Shown: positions 36,225 to 46,647 of the stretch, piece after piece
How the letters are laid out: the number at the start of each line of letters is the position of its first letter
How positions within the stretch are numbered: position 1 is the first letter of the stretch
Position numbers and translations under genes: made by a program
From: Sitta carolinensis
Lineage: Eukaryota; Chordata; Aves; Passeriformes; Sittidae
Length of the DNA: 64,000 nt
Assembly (NCBI GenBank): GCA_032173965.1
Contig: JAVUNC010000004.1
Location: 2,370,501 to 2,434,500, forward strand
Reading direction: 5' to 3'
Notes under the pieces: generated by a model
Databases searched by the model: none
Told to the model about the DNA's origin: nothing
Seen by the model: only the letters and a program-made list of their open reading frames with translations

Positions 36225-36600
36225 CGCTGTGCCGAGGGTGGGAAACGAGTGGAGCAGATGGGGAGGCTCAGCTGAGCGTTGGGGCTGGTCATTTGTCACT
36301 GTCAGCAGGGCCAGGGGCCACGAGGCACCGGAGCGTCCGCGCTCATCCGTGGAGCGACAGCTGACGGGAGCCTGGCGCAGCCCCCGGGCGGATGATGTGC
36401 CACGGATGGGGATGGGTGCCAGGGAGATGCTCCATCCCCGGCCACACGCCGCTCCCACGGCCCCACGAGGCTGAAAGCAACAGCAGCAGGGCTTTAAGGG
36501 ACGAGGGGATTGGGATGTGTCGCTAGAATGGGGCCGTGCGTTGCGGCCGCGCGTCCGTGGATTCTCAAATCCGTGTGGATGCAGCGGCGGGGAGGAATGG
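36225..36600 (+). promoter_or_regulatory. CpG island, possible orphan or alternative promoter
   Basis: About 33 CpGs lie in ~375 bp, including a NotI site (gcggccgc, 36543-36550), in a window otherwise poor in CpG. An 81-codon ORF here is explained by composition. The position within the long MSRA intron and the strong G-over-C skew just downstream fit a promoter firing along the plus strand, but no TSS motif or first-exon donor was identified. Confidence 0.6.
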
Positions 36601-37020
36601 GAATGGCAGTGGGTGTGTGGAAAATTTTTTGGTTTATTTGTTGGGGGTTTTTTTTAGGGTTAGGATTAGAAGTGTGAGGGAGAGAATTTTTTAGGGTTAG
36701 GATTAAAAGTGTGAGAGAGATAGAATTTTTGCTCGGATTTGGGTGTTTATTATTTTTCATTTAAGTTGTAGTTTTATGGGCTGAGTGTTTTTGTGTGTTA
36801 AAATAGTAGAGTGAAAGTGGAGTACAGAGTAATGTCTTTAAGGGTTTTTTAAAGTTATTTGATTATGAGATGTTAACTAATTTAGTTTGCTTTTTAATTT
36901 AATAATTCGTTATGTATGTTTTGTATTGTGGATTTTTTTAGTTAATTATACAAAATTACTTAAATTTGTGAAGAAGAAGAAGAAGATGACTATATTTTAA
37001 AATTTTTATTTTGTTATATA
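36601..37020 (+). other. C-depleted, G/T-rich segment next to the CpG island
   Basis: My count over 36601-37020 is 102 G and 13 C on the plus strand; the line 36661-36720 has no C at all. The segment contains a two-unit tandem repeat and a (GAA)5 run at about 36970-36986. The skew begins sharply at the edge of the CpG island. Confidence 0.85.
36650..36725. repeat. Two-unit tandem repeat with telomere-like core
   Basis: Units at 36650-36686 and 36687-36725 both carry ttttagggttaggatta followed by a GTGAG-rich part. The telomeric TTAGGG word occurs once per unit. Confidence 0.88.
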
Positions 37021-37979
37021 TATTATTATAATTTCTTATTTTAAATTTTAAATTTTAAATTTTTCACTTAGTGATATAACGCACTTTTATTTAATTATAT
37101 ATTCACAATTTTAATGCTGTCATTCAGTTTTGGAAGCCTTTGTTATGGCTTCAGGTCAAATGTAGTATATTTTTGAGGATTAATTTTTGTTAGAACAGAA
37201 AGTTTGAAATTCTCCTTGTACAGGGTTCCAACAAATGGGCTGGGTGTTTCACATCTCAGTTTAATTCTGCTACAAACTTCAAGGATTATTTAAAAACAGC
37301 AACCCCCCCCTGGCAAATACAGGCCTCAGTGAACCTAAATATTTAAAAGAACAAGAATGTCTGTAGGTGCTAATTTAGAGCCAGGCTCCCAAGCCAGTGT
37401 GAGAATATCTCGATTCCAAAAATTCTTGTTCTGCCACCTAATAAAAAGTTTTGTGTCTTGAATTTGCTCAATCTGCAACTCAAAACGTATTGTTTTGAAT
37501 TTGCTGTTATTTTTATTAACTGTATCACATTTTGCTTTTCATGTCAAATCATATGCATTGACTTAACTGGGGAACATTTTAATTGAGCACTGCTGGAGAT
37601 TTTCCAATAAATTAACATTACATGTTTTTAACAGATGTCTGAAGTTGACATTGTTATTAGACATTGTAATTAATAGAAGTATTACCCAAATTAAAATCTC
37701 AGAGCCTCAGAAAAATTAAATTGTAGGTGACTGAGTGATGTTAACTCATTAATAGAGAGTGACTCTTAAATTCCCTCCACTGGGTTTTATTAGCCCAGTA
37801 AACACATTTTTCCAAGTAGCTGGAGAGGGAGTTGGACAAACCCTTTGGAATAAGGGTCTTATGAATCAAGACATGTTTTACCAATGATGTTGTGAAGTTT
37901 TTCAATCTGTCATTGTCTTATTGGTATAATCTACCCAAAAGTACCTTTCTGGGATGCTGTAAAGTTTTATTATCTTAGA
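37021..37979. other. Intronic DNA, no recognised gene
   Basis: It starts with a very AT-rich part that includes three tandem aaattttaa units near 37040-37065. Nothing else recognised. Confidence 0.5.
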
Positions 37980-38045
37980 ATTGTAGAATCCTAGAATGGT
38001 TTGGGTTGAAAAGGACTTTGAAGATCATCCAGTTCCAATCTTCAT
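37980..38045 (-). mobile_element. CR1 LINE 3' tail
   Basis: 'tagaatcctagaatggtttg' and 'gaagatcatccagttccaat' are present. Only about 60 bp remain. Confidence 0.82.
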
Positions 38046-39169
38046 ATATGTAATTAAAGATTCGAAACAGCAAAGCTGTTTCTTTGTCTACAAATTCATG
38101 AATTTCAAAGGGCTTTTCCCACTTTGAACATGAGTGTGAATGTCCAGCAAAAATTATCTTGAGTCTCATTTTGAGAAGCCATGGACGTAAAAATCTAGAA
38201 CTCATTGGTGTTGCGTGAAGCTTAACTGCCCTCAGGGTGAGCCCTCAAAAAGGGACCAGTCTAAATCCAAAGTCACACTCAGGAGGTTATTTATGTAAAT
38301 ATTAACCTTTGAAAGGAAATTGCAAATAAGAATGTGATTAAAAGCAGTTGGGAGGGGATTTTTTTAGGTTTTCATTTTTTTACATTTCAGAGGCTTCCCT
38401 AGAATTTGGCATTTCTGGTGCTGATTCCCAAGTGAGGAGATGTTGAACTGAGCAGTGCCAGGAATTCACTGACCAGCAGAGATCAGACCCCAGCCCGTGG
38501 CTTTCCAGAATTTATAAAAGTTTATTTTCCCCACGAATCTTCAGTCTTTTCCTCAGGTGGCTCCTGCCCTTTTTAGACAGTTTTTTGCTCAAGAATTATG
38601 GGATGCAAACTCATATTTCTTATGAGAACAGAGTGCTCCTGGAGCTGCTTTGCCTCTCTCTATGCTCCACCATGGAATTCCTGCCCGGAGCTTTGTGCTG
38701 CTTCCCATTTTTCACGGTGCACACACCATGTTCCAGATGAGCATCCAGGGCATGTTTTATTCATGTGCTTTTCACCTCTTAGTTGGGATCATTAATAAAG
38801 CTGCTAAATAAACCCAGGCTTAACAACCCTGCTCGCCACACCCCACTGGACATCTCTTCCCGCTCCCTTAGCTCCGTTTATCACCATCCTTTGTTTGGAT
38901 CTCTTGGTTTTCCAGCCTGCCTGATCCCATTCTTCCCCAGGCTGGTTAATATAAGGGTTTCAAGTGGGGTTTTGAGAGGTGTTGTCTGTAATTATGAAGT
39001 AAAATCCAGTCGTATTTTATCATCTTCATTCGGTTCCTGTGCTAACAAGAGGCTCCATGAAAAGCAGGAGTGGCAGAGATGGCCTGGACAGTCTGTGGTA
39101 GGTGGATAACTCAGTGCCAGGCTCTGCCTCAGCTTTAAGGCTCTTCTGTTTTCTTTTCAATTTTATATT
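38046..39169. other. Intronic DNA, possible LTR remnant
   Basis: A TATAAAAG (about 38513-38520) is followed 270 bp later by AATAAAG (about 38793), which could be an old LTR. No other support was seen. Confidence 0.3.
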
Positions 39170-39243
39170 TCAGGAAGTTGTAGACTTTCCATCCCTGGAA
39201 GTGTCCAAGGCCAGGCTGGACAGGGCTTGGAGCAACCTGGGAT
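39170..39243 (+). mobile_element. CR1 LINE internal fragment
   Basis: 'ccatccctggaagtgtccaa' to 'cttggagcaacctggga'. The 3' end is missing and replaced by a T-rich spacer. Confidence 0.82.
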
Positions 39244-39310
39244 TTTTTATTTTTTATTATTTTCTTTTGTGTTACCCATCCAACGTGACCTTGGACACTT
39301 CCAGGGATGG
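39189..39310. repeat. Perfect 22-bp inverted repeat (hairpin)
   Basis: Arm 39189-39210 is the exact reverse complement of arm 39289-39310, with a 78-nt T-rich loop. The arms belong to two oppositely oriented CR1 fragments. Confidence 0.9.
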
Positions 39311-39334
39311 GGCAGCCACAGCTTCTCTGGGAGG
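39283..39334 (-). mobile_element. CR1 LINE internal fragment
   Basis: 'gaccttggacacttccaggg' and 'gcagccacagcttctctggg' cover the same part of CR1 as the upstream fragment, in reverse. Confidence 0.82.
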
Positions 39335-40125
39335 TTAAAAAGAAGAAGTTTTAAAAATGAGAACTGCTCATTATGTTATGACAGAACGCCATGAATTAGG
39401 TTTTTGGGATATGAAACGAAGTGACAGTCTCAAAAATAGCACAGGAGTTGATTACTTTGTGTATCTCATGTATCTGTCTGTATTATCTTTCTTGTCTGGC
39501 AGCCTTTCTAGACAGGATTCTTACACAATCTTAGATTCCTTTTGGTTGGTGTCATTATTTTCCTCTGCCATTGTTTCCTTTGCCATTTTGTCCATATATT
39601 TTCCTGTTAACGTTTGTTCTGGTTCATAACCCATAATCTCCATTGGTGTCCAGACAATATTGTAATAAATATTTGTGTACACACAGGTACATCTAGTCAT
39701 TCCCCTGCACAGATCCTGAATCTCTGTGATACTACTGCAGGGTTATAGGTGGAATTCATCCAAGTTTGTCACTGCTTTCCTTATAATCAGTGCTCAGAAA
39801 GTGACATTTTTAAGTATGATTGGTTTTATCCTGAAGAAAGCAGTATGTCAAATAAATCACCACAAAGGTGTCTCATTCTTTCCAGAGTACAGGAGGATCC
39901 AAGGCTGAATACTCAGATGTAGATATCCAGTGTGGAAGACAAAAGCCAAGTGCAAGGGTCCAAGCTTAAGAATATTTAATTTAGCCTTATTTTTTGTACC
40001 CCAAACCTCCAAAATTCGACACCTACAGAGTCAGAGAAGAGCTCAAGCAGGATGCGTTCTCACAATCAGGCTGTGATGGGTCACCTTTATCTGGGCATCA
40101 TAGACTTTGTGTGTGGGAAAGTCAC
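39335..40125. other. Intronic DNA, no recognised gene
   Basis: Unique sequence, nothing recognised. Confidence 0.55.
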
Positions 40126-40545
40126 ACAATCTCACAATCCCAGGATTGTCTGGGCTGGAAAAGCCCTCAGAGGTTACTGAGTCCAGCCATTCCCAATTGC
40201 CAAAGCCACCACTCATCCACGTCCCCAAATGCCACATCCACAGGGCTTTTAAATCTCTCCAGGGATGAGGATTACACCACTGCCCTGGGCAGCTGTGGCA
40301 GGGCTGGACAGCCCTGTCCAGGCAGGAATTGTTCCCAGTATCCAAACTGAACCTCCCCTGGTGCAGCTTGAGGCCATTTCCTCTCCCCCTATCCCTGTTT
40401 CCTGGGAGCAGAGCCTGATCCTACCTGGCTGTCCCTTCCCATCAGGGAATTCCAAAGAGGAAAAAGGTCCCCCCAAGCCTCTTTTTCTCCAGGCTGAGCC
40501 CCTTTCCCATCTCCCTCAGCCTCTCCAATGTTTGTGACCTTGTCC
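40126..40545 (-). mobile_element. CR1 LINE fragment
   Basis: 'cacaatctcacaatcccagg' to 'ccatctccctcagcctctcc', the same subfamily as the 4.2 kb copy. ORFs of 75-118 codons here derive from it. Confidence 0.88.
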
Positions 40546-43500
40546 CATGACAGCAGTATGAGTTACTGTCCTTTCCAGATACTTTCCTTTGTTCATTTAC
40601 CCCAAATATATCCCTGATCCTCATATTTTACTCCTACATCCTGACTTCTCTGTTCCAGCTGCCACAGATCCACTCCTCCACTCCCAGTGTGTACCTCTAC
40701 TCCAGGGGATTGGGAATTTCACAATCACTATTTCTCCTCCTCTGCACCTCCACTACCCTCTTTTAGGAAATTTATTCATTTTCATTCCAAAACCTCATTT
40801 TCCTGTCACTCCTGCTCCATTTCCTGGAGGGAACTGCAGAACAAACCCAATGTGTGATGTCTGGCTGTTGTTCATTAGCAGCACCTCTGTTTTTTGAGGA
40901 GCCCCTGTATTTTGGGGGCTGAGCTGGCACTCTGTGCTAGGACACATCACATTCCGTGCCATCAGTCAGTTCCTGTGTCCCAATCTGCTTGATGGCCTGG
41001 ATGCAGAGAGCACAGAGTGTCATGTTGTGGGACATCATCTCCAGAATACATTTCCAAGCTGGTTTCAGCTGCCACGCTTCCTTTCCTGAGCTGTTTTGAT
41101 AAATAACGTATTTTTCAACAACATTTCTTATTATTACATTCTGTTGAGTGATATTAGTTTTTTTTTTTTTTTAATAATAGCTGGGATCCCTCATGTGGAG
41201 GACAGCATCACAATGAGTTGTGGGTCAAATCATTCAAAATATTCAAAATTCAAATTGTTGAATTACTGTGACATAGTCACCTCTCCTTTTAATGGGTCAT
41301 GAGCTGACAGCTGAACTCTCCTGATGGAGGATGGACCTGGAGAAGTGAGAGGTGAAAGAAACCCAGCAGATCCTGTTCACCTCTCTTTGCCAATGCTGAG
41401 GGTCCAGATGACTCGTCAGAGGTGGAGACATAAATGACCAGGATGGGGGATCAATGTCTCTGTGCTGCAAATGTCCTTTGGGAGACAAAGGGATTTGAAC
41501 TGTAACACTTGAGGGTTCATCTGAGATGACAGGGCGTTTTCTTATTGCACAGGAGCTCTCAGAACTGACAGTTCTGCTCGTTGAACTAGACCTGAAAAGA
41601 AAGAAGAGCTTCTGTTTCATCACCAGCTAGGAAGGATTTATGGATGAAATTCTGCCATAAATTAAAGATCTCATCCCACTCAAGGAGAGCAGTCCTCTCC
41701 CTTGTGTGCCTCTCTTAAGTCCTCCAAGAGCCCCAGTGAATTTCTATTTTCCTGCTTTATTTCCACTGAGTAGTTTTTGAAATCCCAGAATGTGAAATCC
41801 GAATTCTACCTTCGGGAGCAAGGAAGAATGAGGGAACTTAGTTTAGGTTGGAAAAGGGGGCATTTAGCAGGTAATTCCTATTCCTTCAGAAGCACTTCTG
41901 CAATCTTTCTCTTCAACAGCCAAACTTTCCCTCTGTCCTTTGCATACCATTGTGAAACCACCTCAAAAGCATTTTCTGGTGTCCAGCAGAATTTGGGAGA
42001 GGAGATGGATATAAATAAAGTGAATGATTTCACTCTCTGTTAGAGTAAGTGAGGGTTTGGAACAATCCCATCCTGGTACAATTTACCAAATCCTCATTTT
42101 TGTCATAATTTGCTACGTGAGATGTGTGTGACTCCTTTTGGCACACACATCAGGTACCTTTATAGAGAACTAAACCCTTTCTTAAGGGAAATATCTCTTG
42201 GGTTAGGAAACAGTGAAAAAATAAATAAACATTCTTAGTTTACAAAATCAGGCTTTGCAGGTACTTAGGCCTTTAAATGGATGACCTGTTTCACAGAAGT
42301 ACTGGCCAGTTGTGGCTTTCAGAAATGAAAAGTGGACAGAAATTCTGGAGCCCAGAATTTCCTAGAATCAGTTAATTTTTACTCAGAACAAGCACAAACC
42401 AAGGTCAGGTTCCTGTTTTCTAAAGCAGGTGAATGCAATACAATTAAGTTATATTATGCCTTAAATTCCACTTTTGGAAATAATAACCTTTTATAACTGC
42501 TTAAAAAATTGTTCTGTTCCCTGATCTGTTTTCTCTCCCAGATTCCCAACCCCTCATTAGTCAAAATCCTCCACCATGGATTCCTACATGGGAAATGTAG
42601 GAAAAATGTAAGAAAAGGCAAAAAAGAAAGGGGAAAGGAGTCCTTCAAGTAGCAGCTGATTTGCTTTGGGATGTTCCCATCCCTGTTTTTCCCTTTTCCT
42701 CCTCCTCCCCCTGTCCCCATTGTGGCTGTGCTTTAGGAGATGGAGGAGGCTCCTGGTAATTGGTTAATCAGCTATTTTCAATTCAATTCCTGGCTGTACT
42801 TACCATGGAAAATTAACAGTCATTGCGTATAAATATGACCCCTACTCCTGGATTAATTTGATTATGTGAGAATCTCAGTTTTCATTTAAAAATAATAACT
42901 TTCTGGCTGCTCTGATAAAACAAGTTTGGATATGTAATCTAAATATTCCCTAATGGCTTAAAAAAAATCAAAAGACAAATATGAAGAACATATGAATCTC
43001 TTGTTAATAGAATTTAAATGTTCTCAAATCCTTGCTGTGATTGCTAGAGATTGAATATTTTGAGACCAGAAAATTCCTGATTTTCATTCACTGCTGGATC
43101 AGCATTCTCTGAAAGCCAAACCTCTTTTAAGCATCTTCGTTTGGGTCCACGAAAAGAGAAGTGATGTTCATTAACTATTATTAATAGTTAATAACCGTTA
43201 TTATTATAACTGATGTTATTAACATTCATAAGCAATGACTGGGTGGGTATCTTAGCCCTGAGTTCTTTAAATTTCCCTGGGCTTGTAAATCTCATTGGAA
43301 CTTTAGTCAGGCTGGTTTGAAAGGAAATATTTTTTACAGAACTTTCCCATTTGGTCATATTCCATTGTTAAATTTATCTATTACAGGTGTGATACCAGCA
43401 ACCCATGGAAGTGGGAGGATAAATGAAATGCATCCTAACAAATTAAAATGTGCCAGAGAACAGGTCCAGGCACTGGAACTCGATTGCCCACGCTGATAAA

Positions 43501-43619
43501 TTGCTGGGATGGGATCAAACATGATTTCAGCTGGGCTGATTAACTTTTGGATAGTTTGTAGATAAGATTTGTCTGTTTGAGTGGTTTACTGGTACAGACT
43601 CATGGTGAGGGCAGCAGGG
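40546..43619. other. Intronic DNA, palindrome at 43171-43191
   Basis: AT-rich unique sequence with a T run near 41159-41172. A perfect inverted repeat lies at 43171-43191. Confidence 0.5.
43171..43191. repeat. Perfect palindrome, 10-bp arms
   Basis: ttaactatta and taatagttaa are separated by one base, within a longer run of TAAT/TTAT motifs. Confidence 0.92.
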
Positions 43620-44172
43620 AGGGAGATGGTTCTACTGGGCCTCATGAGACCCCACCTGCAGAGCTGCCCCAGCCCTGGGACCCACAGCAGGAGGAATGGA
43701 GATGCTGGAACAAGTCCAGGGGAAACCATGGGGATGCTCCCAGGGCTGGAGCCCCTCTGCTCTGGAGCCAGGCTGGGAGAGCTGGGGGGGCTCACCTGGA
43801 GAAGAGAAAGATCCAGGGAGAGCTCAGAGCCCCTTGCAGAGGCTAAAGGGGCTCCAGGAGAGCTGGAGAGGGACTGGGGACAAGGCATGGAGGGACAGGA
43901 CACAGGGAATGGCTTCCCACTGCCAGAGGACAGGGAGAGATGGGATACTGGGAAGGAATTGTTGGCTGGGATGGTGGTGAGTCCCTGGCACAGGATGCCC
44001 AGAGAAGCTGTGGCTGCCCCTGGATCCCTGGAAGTGTCCCAGGCCAGATTGGACGGGGCTTGATGCAACCTGGGATAGTGGAAATTGTCCCTGCCTATGG
44101 CAGGGGGTTGGATTTTTTAGATGGTTATATGGTCTTTAAGGTTCCTTCCCAAACCACTCCATGATTCTGTGG
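43620..44172 (+). mobile_element. CR1 LINE, long copy
   Basis: It extends from 'gagaccccacctgcagagct' and nearby 5' sequence to 'aaccactccatgattctgtg'. At 553 bp it is one of the longest copies, and it gives ORFs of up to 160 codons. Confidence 0.93.
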
Positions 44173-44767
44173 TAATCCATGTGTGGACAGAACTTCACCT
44201 GCAGTCAGTGACTCTTTAGCCAAGGGCTATTGTAGGACCATGTCAGAAACTATCCAGTGATAGGTGCAAAAAACTGAGTAATGCCAAAGAAATGTCGAGG
44301 ATCCGTTTAGCAACTTTTGATTATCTTTCCTTGTATTTTGGGTCTGTGAAGGATTATTTCTGTTAAAATCATTCTGTTAAAATTTCTGTTAAAATGTTAA
44401 AGAGGATCTAAGTAGCACAAGGCAGGCACTGCACCTGTCTGAAGCAGACTTTGCCTGAAGCTGAAGTTGAATGTCAAGTCCTCCAGGATCTGTGTTGCTT
44501 TCAGCTCCTACTGGTTCTGTTCAGCAGGGAGCAAAGTGTGTCACAGGAGTCTCTCAGGCTTAGTTTGGAAAATTTAGAGTTTTGGCAGCTGATGATGGAG
44601 CAGCATTTTGAAGTTTTGAGAGGGTGTTCTTCGTGTTCATGAGTTTACGTTTGTGAAAATTCTGACTGAGTGAATAGCAATAAAATAAAAGTAAGAATCT
44701 ATTCCTTAACTTTACTTGGCAACCCTGAGAATCAAGGAGATTAAAAAAATAAATTATATAGAGACAT
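44173..44767. other. Intronic DNA, no recognised gene
   Basis: Unique sequence. A short local repeat of 'ctgttaaaat' occurs three times at 44361-44396. Confidence 0.55.
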
Positions 44768-44895
44768 CCCTGGAAGTGTTCCAGGCCAGCTTGGATAGGG
44801 CTTGGAGCAGCCTGGGATACTGGAAGGTGTCCCTGCCCATGGCACTGGATGAACTTTAGGGTCCCTTCCAACCAAACCATTCTGGGATTTGATGA
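44768..44895 (+). mobile_element. CR1 LINE 3' tail
   Basis: 'ccctggaagtgttccaggcc' to 'aaaccattctgggatttgat'. The 'ggcagggggtggaa' stretch is shortened. Confidence 0.88.
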
Positions 44896-46282
44896 TCCAT
44901 GTCCTTTTAATTCACTTTTCCCACACCCATTAATGGATTAGCTCCATAAATTGACAGTGTTTGGGTGGAATGTGCTGTTTTCAGCCCCAGGAAGCTGAAA
45001 TGAGCTCACAGCCAGTGCAGTGCTCACTGGAAATCTCCCTGTGGCTCTGTAACACCAGGTTTATCCTACTTACTGCAATGCCTTGTCTCTGGAATGACAG
45101 TGAGCTTGAAAAATATTTCTTCTTTCTGTTGGCAAGCTACAGGGATAGTCCTATTTTTATTCTGATTCCATGGGGCCAAAGTATTCCTGATTTTCTGGAG
45201 TTAGTCAGTCCAATTTGTAGGTGAGAATTAAAATATTTTCACATGGAAAACTGTTCATTAAAAAGCCCCAAACTGGGACATTCTTTAGTTCTCCTTGGGG
45301 AGAGTTGTTGTTACTTATACATTGTTATATAGGTGTTGTTGCTTTCTTCCTAAGGTGAAGGTGTGTTTTGTTAAAGTCCTTTTAAATTTGGAGGGTTTTT
45401 TTTGGATTTATTTTTTACTATTTAATGCATCTGTTCAGGAAATACTGGAAAAAATAGTGAGCCAAAGTATGAATGACAAGAAAATGAATCATTTTATCTG
45501 GCTGAGATCTTGGAAATTAAAGTGTGAAGACATTGGGAGACAACTTGAGAACTCTGAAAATATTACTTTCATTCAAGCCCGTCTCACCTCTGAAAGTTTA
45601 ATTTTAATTTTAATATATTGAAAGCCTGGCCATTTGAAATGATAACTGCTTCATACATCATGGATGTCACTCACTGCGTAAATGAAGGCAGCTATCGGGG
45701 CGAGGGCAGGGTTAGTTTATTTGATCTTACAAGATGTTCCATAATTTTTCTGACTGTTCACTCCTCTCCTGTGGCTGTAGATCATGTTGGGAATACCAGC
45801 TACAGCTAACGAGGTTGAAACCTTGGTCGTGTTGCTCCCACTCTGGAGCTTCCTAACAATTTTCTTCCCAAAGCTCCTCTCCTGAGGCACAGGACATTCG
45901 ATTTTCCTAAATGCCACCAATTGACTCGTGGCACCTCTTGCTCCACCTCTTGCAGATAGCCCTGATTTTCCCTTCTCACAGGCTGCTGGTAAACGTTGGG
46001 TGCCAGCTGGGATTAGGAATGTGCCTCCCTGCTAATGAGAAATGTTATTTCCAGAGAATTCACCAGTGAGCTCACATTCCTTATCTGACCTGGTTTAGTC
46101 CTCACTAGCATCAGGACTAAAGGAATTACAATAATGCATGCACTGAGAAAACATCTTGATTTTCTCCCTGGGAAGTATTTTGTGAACAGAAATGTTTCAA
46201 TTCAGGCAGTTTCATTTCTTGCCGCCACTGTTTAAAATGTGCCTTAGTAGCAAAAAATGAACGTGGGGATGGTTTTGAACTA
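44896..46282. other. Intronic DNA with one exon-like ORF near 45442-45600
   Basis: A T-rich stretch ending ctgttcag precedes an open segment (EILEKIVSQSMNDKK...) on the plus strand, but the only donor candidate, GTTTAA, is weak. It is not part of MSRA as known. Confidence 0.35.
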
Positions 46283-46462
46283 CAGGAGGGCAGGGTTGGA
46301 TGGGATATTAGGAAGGAATTGTTCCCTGGGAGGGTGGGGAGGCCCTGGCACAGGGTGCCCAGAGAAGCTGTGGCTGCCCCTGGATCTCTGGAAGTGTCCA
46401 AAGCCAGGCTGGATGGGTTTGGATCACCCTGGGATAGTGGGAGGTGTCCCTGGCCACGGGAA
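46283..46462 (+). mobile_element. CR1 LINE 3' fragment close to the MSRA exon
   Basis: 'ggagggcagggttggatggg' to 'gtgtccctggccacggga'. The final tail is missing. It ends about 116 bp before the MSRA exon, in sense orientation. Confidence 0.88.
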
Positions 46463-46530
46463 TTGTTCAGGTTTCAATGGATCCGTGAGAAATAAAGAAT
46501 TGATTTTATGCAAAGCAAATACTTTATCAC

Positions 46531-46578
46531 ATTTAACTTGTTTTTTTTTTTTTTTTTTTTTTTTCCTTCCCCTTCTAG
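46531..46578 (+). promoter_or_regulatory. Splice acceptor region of the MSRA exon
   Basis: A possible branch site atttaacttg (46531-46540) is followed by 24 T (46541-46564), then ccttccccttct and AG at 46577-46578. This is a very strong polypyrimidine tract, but the homopolymer is likely to vary in length. Confidence 0.8.
46541..46564. repeat. T24 homopolymer within the splice acceptor tract
   Basis: A pure T run that forms most of the polypyrimidine tract. Confidence 0.95.
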
Positions 46579-46647
46579 ATAAACATCATGTCAATGGGAA
46601 CAGAATGGTTGAACCTTTCCCAGAGGGAACACAGATGGCTCTGTTTG
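46579..46647 (+). CDS. MSRA: MSRA internal coding exon (second coding exon)
   Basis: This 69-bp exon encodes (x)KHHVNGNRMVEPFPEGTQMALF(G). It matches the segment of vertebrate peptide methionine-(S)-sulfoxide reductase A just upstream of the catalytic GCFWGAE motif; human reads KHHVNGNRTVEPFPEGTQMAVFG from memory. MSRA reduces methionine sulfoxide in proteins and free methionine sulfoxide in mitochondria and cytosol. The exon starts with two bases completing a codon and ends with the first base of a Gly codon, so it is phase-compatible with the MSRA exon structure. The acceptor is a 24-T run followed by ccttccccttctag, and the donor is TTTG|GTAAGG. A possible branch point (atttaacttg) lies about 42 nt upstream. 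Compared with human it has Thr-to-Met and Val-to-Leu changes. The catalytic Cys exon and the first exon were not found, so only this part of the gene is inside the window. Confidence 0.93.

Larger units (their letters stand above)
1..46578 (+). other. MSRA: MSRA intron upstream of the 69-bp exon (partial)
   Basis: Everything before the exon is inferred to be intron, because MSRA first introns are very long in vertebrates and no presequence-like first exon was recognised here. The intron is at least 46.6 kb. If the CpG island near 36.4 kb is an alternative promoter, the 5' part would be upstream DNA for that transcript. Confidence 0.75.

Noticed and set aside
36229..36474. 81-codon ORF in the CpG island as an MSRA first exon
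   Set aside because: It does not resemble an MSRA presequence and has no donor site. High GC explains the open frame.
36650..36700. Interstitial telomere
   Set aside because: Only one TTAGGG word per unit is present, not a tandem array.
38513..38800. TATAAAAG followed by AATAAAG as an LTR
   Set aside because: The spacing is long for a TATA to poly(A) interval and no ends or duplications were found. Both words are common in AT-rich DNA.
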